This document shows, piece after piece, positions 36,748-43,912 of a DNA stretch of 64,000 nucleotides. Position 1 is the stretch's first letter, and each line of letters begins with the position of its first letter. Position numbers and translations under genes: made by a program. The notes under the pieces are model-generated. The model was given only the letters and a program-made list of their open reading frames with translations. It did no database searches and was not told the DNA's origin. This DNA is from Parabacteroides sp. PM6-13 (GTDB taxonomy: Bacteria > Bacteroidota > Bacteroidia > Bacteroidales > Tannerellaceae). The stretch spans positions 124,001-188,000 of the forward strand of contig NZ_JARXWF010000006.1 in assembly GCF_029892605.1 (NCBI RefSeq). The letters run 5' to 3'.

Positions 36748-36768
36748 AAAACAGGTTTGTCCTGTTTT
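36748..36768 (+). terminator. Short hairpin after the AraC-family gene
   Basis: AAAACAGG and CCTGTTTT arms (8 bp) flank a 5-nt loop and end in TTTT, 18 nt past the AraC stop. Weak but well placed. Confidence 0.5.
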
Positions 36769-36805
36769 CCGGCAGATACTTGTTTTATAATAAATAGAAA
36801 ATAAC

Positions 36806-36813
36806 TACCTTTG
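36806..36813 (+). promoter_or_regulatory. -7 box for guaB
   Basis: TACCTTTG matches TAnnTTTG, 37 nt before the ATG at 36851. A TTG lies 23 nt upstream, near the usual spacing. Confidence 0.55.
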
Positions 36814-36850
36814 TCGATTATTTTATCTCCACCTAAAGAAAGGACACAAT

Positions 36851-38338
36851 ATGGCTATCTACTTAAAAGATGTATCAAGAACTTTTGGAGAATACCTCCT
36901 TATTCCCGGTTTAACAACAAAAAAATGCATTCCTGACAATGTTTCCCTGAAAACGCCTTTGGTGCGCTACACGGGAGAAGGACCGTCGGCTATCAACCTG
37001 AACATTCCGGTTGTCTCTGCAATCATGCAATCTGTTTCTGGGCCGGAACTGGCCATAGAGTTGGCACGTAATGGTGGATTGTCATTTATTTTCGGATCGC
37101 AATCGATCGAAAGCCAGGTTGAGATGGTCAAAAAGGTTAAGAAGTTTAAGGCAGGATTTGTGATCAGCGATTCCAATCTGACGCCTACTCATACGTTAGC
37201 CGATGTGATCAATCTGGTCAAAAAGACAGGACATAACACCATCGGCATCACGGACGATGGCAAACCCAACGGGAAATTATTGGGTATCGTGGCCAGCCGC
37301 GACTACCGCATCGAAAAAGATGCGCCCGACACTCCGGTAAAAGATTTCATGACCCCATTTTCCGAACTGATAGTAGGCAAAGTGGGTATTGGCTTGAAAG
37401 AGGCTAACCAAATCATTTGGGATAACAAACTGAACACACTGCCGATCATCGACGATGAACAACGTCTGCAATACTTTGTATTCCGCAAAGACTACGACAG
37501 CCATAAGGAGAATCCATACGAGCTTTCCGCCGCAGACAAAAAACTGCTTGTTGGAGCCGGTATCAACACCAGAGATTATAAAGAACGTGTACCCGCGTTG
37601 GTAGAAGCCGGAGTTGATGTGCTTTGCATCGATTCTTCCGACGGTTATTCCGAATGGCAGTATGAAACTCTGCGATGGATCAAAGAGACCTACGACGGCA
37701 AGGTACTGGTTGGTGCCGGTAATGTAGTCGACGAAGAGGGATTTATCTACCTGGCTGATGCCGGAGCTGACTTTATCAAGGTGGGTATTGGCGGTGGATC
37801 GATCTGTATCACCCGCGAGCAGAAAGGTATCGGACGCGGACAGGCAACAGCTTTGATCGACGTGGCACAAGCACGCGACAACTACCACCGCAAAAAAGGG
37901 GTTTATATCCCGATTTGTAGCGACGGAGGTCTGGTGCATGACTACCATATGGTATTGGCCTTGGCAATGGGTGCCGACTTCCTGATGATGGGACGCTATT
38001 TCGCCCGCTTCGACGAATCGCCTACCAAAAAACTAAAAATTGGCAATAGCTTCGTGAAAGAATACTGGGGCGAAGGATCAAACCGCGCGAAAAACTGGCA
38101 ACGCTACGATATGGGCGGCAATGAAGCATTGAAATTTGAAGAAGGAGTCGACAGCTACGTGCCGTATGCCGGCAAGATGAAAGACAACCTGAATCTTACC
38201 CTGGGTAAAATGAAGGCGACCATGTGTAGCTGCGGAGCGACCACTATACCCGATCTGCAACACTTTTCAAAGATCACATTGGTATCATCCACCAGTATTG
38301 TGGAAGGTGGTGCGCATGATGTGATTCTCAAAGAATAG
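36851..38338 (+). CDS. guaB: IMP dehydrogenase of the Tritrichomonas foetus type
   Basis: 495 residues with a TIM barrel interrupted by a CBS pair ([33 protein letters not shown]). The catalytic loop [15 protein letters not shown] contains the nucleophile Cys319, followed by GIGRGQ. The mobile-flap pair Arg418-Tyr419 (in [11 protein letters not shown]), Lys310 and Glu431 fall at exactly the numbers used for the T. foetus protist enzyme as I recall it, which this sequence resembles closely from YLLIPGL onward. It oxidises IMP to XMP in GMP synthesis. Lys310/Glu431 in the place of Arg/Gln is known to lower mycophenolic-acid sensitivity. Monocistronic between a -7 box and a strong terminator. 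Confidence 0.94.
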   Translation: MAIYLKDVSRTFGEYLLIPGLTTKKCIPDNVSLKTPLVRYTGEGPSAINLNIPVVSAIMQSVSGPELAIELARNGGLSFIFGSQSIESQVEMVKKVKKFKAGFVISDSNLTPTHTLADVINLVKKTGHNTIGITDDGKPNGKLLGIVASRDYRIEKDAPDTPVKDFMTPFSELIVGKVGIGLKEANQIIWDNKLNTLPIIDDEQRLQYFVFRKDYDSHKENPYELSAADKKLLVGAGINTRDYKERVPALVEAGVDVLCIDSSDGYSEWQYETLRWIKETYDGKVLVGAGNVVDEEGFIYLADAGADFIKVGIGGGSICITREQKGIGRGQATALIDVAQARDNYHRKKGVYIPICSDGGLVHDYHMVLALAMGADFLMMGRYFARFDESPTKKLKIGNSFVKEYWGEGSNRAKNWQRYDMGGNEALKFEEGVDSYVPYAGKMKDNLNLTLGKMKATMCSCGATTIPDLQHFSKITLVSSTSIVEGGAHDVILKE

Positions 38339-38358
38339 AAACGATTATTCATATAAAA

Positions 38359-38400
38359 GAAAACGTCCTTAAAGACCTAAAAGTCTTTAAGGACGTTTTC
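38359..38400. terminator. Bidirectional terminator between guaB and the MurU-like gene
   Basis: A perfect 18-bp stem (38359-38376 with 38383-38400) with a 6-nt loop, bounded by A-rich and T-rich ends so that it can act for guaB on one strand and for the MurU operon on the other. Confidence 0.85.
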
Positions 38401-38422
38401 CTTTATACCCCCTTTGGAGGGG

Positions 38423-38454
38423 TTTGTTTATTTGTTTATTTGTTTATTTATTTG
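38423..38454. repeat. Period-8 TTTGTTTA repeat over the MurU stop codon
   Basis: Three exact TTTGTTTA units and a shortened fourth extend from just past the hairpin into the last codons of the minus-strand MurU-like gene (stop at 38444). Confidence 0.8.
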
Positions 38455-39181
38455 TTAGCAGCCAATCCTGCGCTTTAGCTAAAGACTCAGGACTACCGAT
38501 ATCCAACAGTTTCAGGTCCTCCATCGGATAAGCCCGGATCGTTGTACGAGCACAGATCGACAGGTAAAAATTTATAATAGGAAACTTCCCGGTCCATTCA
38601 TCCATCCATTCAAATATATCCTGCGACAAGACATGAATGCCACCAAAGGCATATTCGGTATACATCGACGGATCAAAATCAGGATAATAGGACTTCACCT
38701 CACCGGTCTCCCGATTACGCCATCCGCACAATTTATGCGCGTTATCAAAGAGAAGGTAGCGCGATGTATTGCGGTTGCTCACCAACAGGGTTGCCAACGG
38801 ATTGGTTTTGGCATGATCCATATAGAGCTTCATCAAATCGACATTGGAAAAGATGTCTACATTGTGCACCAGAAAAGGTTCGTTCCCTTGTAGGAAACGG
38901 GCGGCATGTTTAATGCCTCCTCCGGTATCCAACAGATAATCGCGCTCATCGGATATATCGATATGAACACCAAAGTTATTTTTCGCTTCTAAGAAGTCAA
39001 TAATTTGTTGCCCTTCGTGATGGATATTAATCACCAGTTCTTCAAACCCGGCACCTTTCAGTTTCAGGATGATATGTTCCAACATGGGTTTTCCATCCAC
39101 TTCTATCAAAGCCTTAGGGGTCTTGTCTGTCATCGGCTTCAGGCGTGTGCCCATACCAGCCGCAAAGATCATCGCTTTCAT
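38444..39181 (-). CDS. MurU-like sugar-1-phosphate nucleotidyltransferase
   Basis: 245 residues. Opens MKAMIFAAGMGTRLKPMTDKTPKALIEVDGKPML, the nucleotide-binding signature of GlmU/MurU-type uridylyltransferases, and later has HNVDIFSNVDL for the metal site. There is no left-handed helix acyltransferase domain, so it is the single-domain type. The gene overlaps the kinase gene upstream by 4 bp (ATGA). In Pseudomonas putida an AmgK kinase and MurU uridylyltransferase make UDP-MurNAc from recycled sugars; the pairing here strongly suggests the same step. Mannose-1-P guanylyltransferase is the main alternative. Confidence 0.78.
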   Translation of the reverse strand: MKAMIFAAGMGTRLKPMTDKTPKALIEVDGKPMLEHIILKLKGAGFEELVINIHHEGQQIIDFLEAKNNFGVHIDISDERDYLLDTGGGIKHAARFLQGNEPFLVHNVDIFSNVDLMKLYMDHAKTNPLATLLVSNRNTSRYLLFDNAHKLCGWRNRETGEVKSYYPDFDPSMYTEYAFGGIHVLSQDIFEWMDEWTGKFPIINFYLSICARTTIRAYPMEDLKLLDIGSPESLAKAQDWLLTNK

Positions 39182-40608
39182 ATTGTCGAGTCAAAAATTT
39201 GTTCCACATTTTGTTCCCTGTGTATCAAGGTCACCTTCACACCAAACCGCTTATGCAGATGCTCAGCCAGGTGTTGTGCCGAATAAACCGAACGATGTTG
39301 TCCGCCGGTACAGCCAAAACATACCATCAGATCCGTAAATCCACGATCCAAATAACGCTGCGCGGAAGAATCTACAATGGTGTAGACATGCTCCAGAAAG
39401 GTGGTGATCTCCCCATCTTTTTCCAAGAACTCAATCACCGGCTCGTCTAATCCCGTAAACTGATTGTATCGTTCATACTTACCGGGGTTATTCACACCGC
39501 GGCAATCAAATACAAATCCGCCACCATTACCGGTCGTATCGTTTGGGATACCTTTCTTATAAGCAAAACTCATCACCTTCACTTCCAGCGTGCGGCGACG
39601 TATATCGTCTGTAAACTGTTTCAGTCCTGTCAGTTCTCTCAATACCTGATAGAGATAAGGATATTCCGGATACTCTTCGCGGAGCAACTCCTTCAGGTTC
39701 TTAATAGCATAGGGTACGCTTTGCATAAAATGCGGTTTCTTCTCGAAATAACCACGAAAGCCATAAGCCCCTAACACCTGAAGCGTACGAAAAAGCACAA
39801 AATGGCGCAAGCGATGACGGAACAACGCCTTATCAACCACCGTATAGTCAGCAAGCGCTTCCATATACGCCTCCAGCAATTCCTGCCGCAATCCTTCGGG
39901 GTAGCTGGCTTTTGCCTGCCAAAGGAAAGAGGCGACATCATAATAGACCGGTCCTTTACGCCCTCCCTGAAAGTCAATAAACCACGGTTTATCATCCTTC
40001 ACCATGACATTGCGCGACTGAAAATCGCGATACATAAACGTAGGCGTCTTATCTTGCAAAAGCACATCGCACATCTTCTGGAAATCATCCTCCAAACGAT
40101 TCTCCTGAAACTCCATACCGGTAGCTTTCAGGAAGCAATATTTGAAATAGTTAAGATCCCACAATATCGAACGTTCGTTGAATTCCGGCTGCGGATAACA
40201 TTGCGAAAAGTCTAATCCTTCGGCACCGACATATTGCAATTTAGGCAATAAGGCGATCGTCTGGAAAAGCAGACTCCGTTCTTTCTCCGTAAACACACAG
40301 CTTTTCCGTCCCTTTTCTATCGCATCAAAAAGTAGGGTATCGCCCAGGTCTTCCTGCAAATAGAAACGTTTGTCATCCGAAGCGATATACACTTCCGGCA
40401 CCGGCAATCCTTTTTCCCGAAAATGAATGGCCATCGAAAGAAAAGCATTGTTTTCTTCCGGTGTCGTACCGCTAACCCCAATCACCGGTATGGAACCCGT
40501 GATCCGAAAGTAGCGTCTATTGGAACCGGAGGAGGGCAATTCGATCAGATCCGTAGCCGGATGCCCGGTATATTGATTATAGAGTTTGGAAAGTTCGTTT
40601 TTAATCAT
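39178..40608 (-). CDS. AmgK-like sugar kinase fused to a RapZ C-terminal domain
   Basis: 476 residues. Residues 1-335 are an aminoglycoside-phosphotransferase-type kinase: YRDFQSRN with the catalytic Asp195, and the metal-binding FIDFQGG (Asp212), as in AmgK. Residues ~340-466 match the C-terminal domain of RapZ: FAYKKGIP, FVFDCRGVNNPG, FTGLDEPV and FGCTGGQHRSVYSAQHLAEHL. The RapZ N-terminal P-loop NTPase is absent. AmgK phosphorylates MurNAc/GlcNAc at C1; the RapZ C-terminal domain of E. coli binds glucosamine-6-phosphate and RNA. Coupled to the MurU-like gene by an ATGA overlap. A fused sensing function is inference. Confidence 0.88.
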   Translation of the reverse strand: MIKNELSKLYNQYTGHPATDLIELPSSGSNRRYFRITGSIPVIGVSGTTPEENNAFLSMAIHFREKGLPVPEVYIASDDKRFYLQEDLGDTLLFDAIEKGRKSCVFTEKERSLLFQTIALLPKLQYVGAEGLDFSQCYPQPEFNERSILWDLNYFKYCFLKATGMEFQENRLEDDFQKMCDVLLQDKTPTFMYRDFQSRNVMVKDDKPWFIDFQGGRKGPVYYDVASFLWQAKASYPEGLRQELLEAYMEALADYTVVDKALFRHRLRHFVLFRTLQVLGAYGFRGYFEKKPHFMQSVPYAIKNLKELLREEYPEYPYLYQVLRELTGLKQFTDDIRRRTLEVKVMSFAYKKGIPNDTTGNGGGFVFDCRGVNNPGKYERYNQFTGLDEPVIEFLEKDGEITTFLEHVYTIVDSSAQRYLDRGFTDLMVCFGCTGGQHRSVYSAQHLAEHLHKRFGVKVTLIHREQNVEQIFDSTI

Positions 40609-40697
40609 AAACTATGTGTTTTCATGGCGAAGGTACAATTATTTACATAATTTCCCGCCTCCCTTGCAGTAATTACTTTTCAACAGCTAAGCGAAAT

Positions 40698-42176
40698 TCA
40701 CTTAACATATTCAGTCTGAAAGTAATATGTTTCCTTTGACGGCTGCCCTTCTATATGGTAACGTGTGGAAGCGCTTACACGGAAGAGATAGCCCCTTTCG
40801 ATGGCCGGATCAATGGGCAAAAAAACCTCCGTTCCATGTATTCCGGTAGACAAAATATGTTGTGCCTTATTAGCCTCCAGGCTATCAGTCAAAGAGCAGT
40901 AAAGGGTATAGGTCAACGCCTCCGATTCATTTTCCGGTTTTTCCCAATATATATGCAATTGATTGTCTTTCCGCTCGACAAAGACCTCTTCAGGCGAAGC
41001 AGGCACGCGATCATCGAGCCAGGTCAATGGCGGCAAAAGCGCCGGATGGGGATAGTAATTGTCTCGGATCTCGGAATAGAGTCCTTTCCGGTCGTCCAGG
41101 ATATGTGCGCACCGAAAAAAGGCAGAACCTCCCGCTCCGTTAAAACGACTGTAGTCGATCTGATCAGTAATATCCGAAACTGTCCAGTCGGCCTCCTCTT
41201 TATCTGTCCGGTAAGCGCCTAACCCGGGAACAAACAAACGCTCGCCCACTATTTCCGCCCAATTGTCCACAAACGGATAGAAATGGTCATATTGATAATA
41301 CATCATCGGCACAATCATATCATGCTTGCCCGCCTCCATCCATTGCTTGGGATCCTGAAATACGGTCTCGTAGGCTGTCCACCCCGCATTCGGCATCCGT
41401 TCGATCGAGCTGTATTTTCCCAAAGGAGAACTGCTGACCTGTACCCAGGGTTTCAACTGTTTCACTTCGTCGTACAGGCGAGCGACCAGGCGGTTTATAT
41501 TATCCCGTCGCCATTCCGCCAGCGATTTTCCTTTTCCATACACCGTATGTGTCGCCTTATCAGGAAAAGTCTTCGCCTGATCGGGATAACGGATATAATC
41601 AAAATGAACCCCATCGATATCGTACGAAGAGACCAGTTCGCGTACCAGAGAGAGAAGATAATCAGTCGTTTCCGGAACACCCGGATCCAGATACCATTCC
41701 CCGCGATGGCGTTTGACCATTTTAGGATAACGCTTCACAACCGAACGCGCGCCCTGCTCCCTAACGGTTTTTTCATTCCCTACCGGGAAGGTAACCAGCC
41801 ATGCATGACATTCCATGCCCCGTTTATGGCATTCTTCGATCGCGAATCGCAATGGATCATAGCCGGGCGACTGCCCATATTTACCGGAAAACACTTTCGA
41901 GGAGGGTTCGATCAACGAAGGGTAGATCACATCCCCCCGCAAACGAGCCTGTACGAAGATCGTGTTGAAGTTCGCCTCTTCCAGGCGATCCAACAAACGA
42001 ATCAACTCCTCTTGTTGCACTTTTATACCGGCTGCTGTCGTAGCCGGACGGGATGGCCAGTCCAACCCGTAGATCGTGGTCAGCCACACCGCCCTGATCT
42101 CTGTGCGGGGAGGATCCACCGCCCAAAGAGAAACAACAGCCAGAAAATAAACAACGAGGAAACTGATTCTTCTCAT
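40698..42176 (-). CDS. DUF187/GHL10 glycoside hydrolase, DigH/YddW-like
   Basis: 492 residues from the ATG at 42176, which shares its A with the trxB stop (TGATG). A signal peptide (VVYFLAVVSLWA) is followed by the TIM barrel: EIRAVWLTTIYGLDWP, NFNTIFVQARLRGD, ECHAWLV, DGVHFDYIRYP and MIVPMMYYQYDH. A C-terminal fibronectin-III-like domain lies at ~395-480. E. coli DigH (YddW), from the same family, cleaves peptidoglycan glycans stripped of stem peptides. The position between trxB/ftsK and the AmgK/MurU pair supports a cell-wall role here, though other Bacteroidetes relatives may act on other polymers. Confidence 0.8.
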   Translation of the reverse strand: MRRISFLVVYFLAVVSLWAVDPPRTEIRAVWLTTIYGLDWPSRPATTAAGIKVQQEELIRLLDRLEEANFNTIFVQARLRGDVIYPSLIEPSSKVFSGKYGQSPGYDPLRFAIEECHKRGMECHAWLVTFPVGNEKTVREQGARSVVKRYPKMVKRHRGEWYLDPGVPETTDYLLSLVRELVSSYDIDGVHFDYIRYPDQAKTFPDKATHTVYGKGKSLAEWRRDNINRLVARLYDEVKQLKPWVQVSSSPLGKYSSIERMPNAGWTAYETVFQDPKQWMEAGKHDMIVPMMYYQYDHFYPFVDNWAEIVGERLFVPGLGAYRTDKEEADWTVSDITDQIDYSRFNGAGGSAFFRCAHILDDRKGLYSEIRDNYYPHPALLPPLTWLDDRVPASPEEVFVERKDNQLHIYWEKPENESEALTYTLYCSLTDSLEANKAQHILSTGIHGTEVFLPIDPAIERGYLFRVSASTRYHIEGQPSKETYYFQTEYVK

Positions 42177-43135
42177 CAAAGGCCTTTTTCCATCAGATAG
42201 CGTTCCGCCTCGATCGCCGACTTGCAACCTGACGCGGCAGCCGTAATAGCCTGGCGGTATACCGGATCCGCCACATCACCCGCGGCAAAGACTCCCGGCA
42301 CATTCGTACGAGGCGTTCCCGCTATGGTCTTGATATAGCCGGTCTCATCGGTCTCCAGCCAGTCGGCAAACACCTTCGAGTTGGGCGTATGCCCGATCGC
42401 CAGGAAGAAGCCGTCGATAGCGATATCCACTGCCGTCTCGTCGGCTTCACCTTTTCGCTTCACCAGATGGGCGCCTTCCACGCCATGTTCACCGAAAAGT
42501 CCGATTGTATTATGTTCATACAACACCTCTATCTTCGGATTGTCTGCCACACGTTGCTGCATCACTTTCGAGGCACGCAGGAAAGGTTTGCGCACAATCA
42601 AATAAACCTTTTCAGCCAGCGACGCCAGGTAGAGCGCCTCTTCACAAGCCGTATCGCCTCCACCTACAACGGCTACTCTCTTTTTTCGGTAGAAGAAGCC
42701 ATCGCAAGTCGCACAGGCCGACACACCCATACCCGCGTATTTTGCTTCGTCCGCCAGCCCCAGGTATTTAGCGCTTGCCCCGGTGGCAATAATAACCGTA
42801 TCGGCTTCGATGATCTTTTCGCCTTCGATCGTCACCCGCAGCGGAGTCTGGGAGAAATCACTTTCGGTGGCAATACCAATACGCACATCGGCCCCAAAAC
42901 GCTCGGCCTGCTTCTTCAGATCCTGCATCATATCAAAACCGGATATGCCCTCCGGATAACCCGGGAAGTTTTCTATATCCGTGGTGGTGGTCAGCTGACC
43001 TCCCGGTTGAATTCCTTCATAAAGCACGGGGCTTAAGTTCGCACGGGCAGCATAGATCGCTGCGGTATATCCGGCCGGGCCGGAACCAATAATCAGGCAA
43101 CGTACCTTTTCTATCGATGGATGTTCCATATTCAA
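42176..43135 (-). CDS. trxB: Thioredoxin reductase
   Basis: 319 residues. FAD site CLIIGSGPAGYTAAIYAAR, NADPH site VVGGGDTACEEALYLA, active-site CATC in SACATCDGFFYR and the C-terminal GVFAAGDVADPVYRQAITAA are all present. Reduces thioredoxin with NADPH in the cytoplasm and so feeds periplasmic TlpA-type proteins among others. It forms a translationally coupled pair with the DigH-like gene (TGATG). Confidence 0.95.
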   Translation of the reverse strand: MNMEHPSIEKVRCLIIGSGPAGYTAAIYAARANLSPVLYEGIQPGGQLTTTTDIENFPGYPEGISGFDMMQDLKKQAERFGADVRIGIATESDFSQTPLRVTIEGEKIIEADTVIIATGASAKYLGLADEAKYAGMGVSACATCDGFFYRKKRVAVVGGGDTACEEALYLASLAEKVYLIVRKPFLRASKVMQQRVADNPKIEVLYEHNTIGLFGEHGVEGAHLVKRKGEADETAVDIAIDGFFLAIGHTPNSKVFADWLETDETGYIKTIAGTPRTNVPGVFAAGDVADPVYRQAITAAASGCKSAIEAERYLMEKGL

Positions 43136-43192
43136 TACTCTCTGTTAATTGTTATTATTTTGTGTTTTTTAGTCTCAAGCGATGGCGGATCG

Positions 43193-43843
43193 TTAGCGAA
43201 GATCAATGACTTCCGCATCCGGATACTCCTTTGTATTAAAAACAAAAAAGGCATCCGGCTGGTTTATTCCCTTCTTTATTTCATCGATCTGAATAAGGGT
43301 TCGGGAAGCATTCTTCATCTCAATTTCAATACGCGCGGGCAAATAGCTTTTTTTCTCAATTTGCAGGGTCACGCGTGTGATATCCCCTTTTTTCTTAGGA
43401 GTCAATTCAACATTGTAGGCCATTCGTCCACTTGCCGTGCTGCTTTCGCCCTTCAACTCCGCTTTGTATTCCTTTTTATAAGAGCTCAGCAGGAGCGTCG
43501 GATTGATATCTTGCAATTCTTCACCCGTAGGCTCTGTCACGTTCACCTCTTCATTCGCTACCATATAGGCCCATTGGGTTTTCCCGTCGAACCAGATACG
43601 CACATCGGGCATAAACAGCGTGAACTTATCGCCCTTCATATGCAACTGCCCCTCAAAGCTCTCCACAACACCGGCTCCTTCGGCACGCATACTCATCGCA
43701 AAGCGAGCCGAAATACCATTCGCCCCATCAAAAGCCGCCGCCGCTTTATCCAATACCTCTCCCCCACGCTGTGCCGCTATCGGCATAGCAACAACACCCA
43801 GTAGGACAACTGCTATTATATATCGTATCAATCTATTCTTCAT
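43193..43843 (-). CDS. LolA-like outer-membrane lipoprotein carrier
   Basis: 216 residues with a signal peptide ending AMPIAAQ. The remainder has the LolA beta-curved pattern, FDGANGISARFAMSM, FEGQLHMKGDKFTLFMPDVRIWFDGKTQWAYM, PTLLLSSYKKEYKAEL, and the lysine-rich ITRVTLQIEKKSYLPARIEIEMKNASRTLIQIDEI. LolA ferries lipoproteins across the periplasm. The E. coli-type C-terminal extension is absent, as is common outside Proteobacteria. Lies 58 nt upstream of trxB and 70 nt downstream of the ftsK stop. Confidence 0.85.
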   Translation of the reverse strand: MKNRLIRYIIAVVLLGVVAMPIAAQRGGEVLDKAAAAFDGANGISARFAMSMRAEGAGVVESFEGQLHMKGDKFTLFMPDVRIWFDGKTQWAYMVANEEVNVTEPTGEELQDINPTLLLSSYKKEYKAELKGESSTASGRMAYNVELTPKKKGDITRVTLQIEKKSYLPARIEIEMKNASRTLIQIDEIKKGINQPDAFFVFNTKEYPDAEVIDLR

Positions 43844-43883
43844 TGCTTTACGCCTTCGGCTAAGCGATTTCCGCTTCGCTCCA

Positions 43884-43911
43884 ATTCTTCATTCTTCATT
43901 CTTCATTCTTC
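43884..43911. repeat. ATTCTTC heptamer array after the ftsK stop
   Basis: Four exact ATTCTTC heptamers in a row (GAAGAAT on the ftsK strand) sit between the ftsK stop codon at 43913 and the LolA-like start at 43843. On the coding strand they begin right after the stop as TAATGAAGAAT. Confidence 0.8.
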
Positions 43912-43912
43912 A

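Noticed and set aside
37277-37948. Minus-strand open frame of 223 codons
   Set aside because: Antisense to guaB, which is certain.
41283-42200. Plus-strand open frame of 305 codons
   Set aside because: Antisense to the DigH-like gene and without motifs or a start context.
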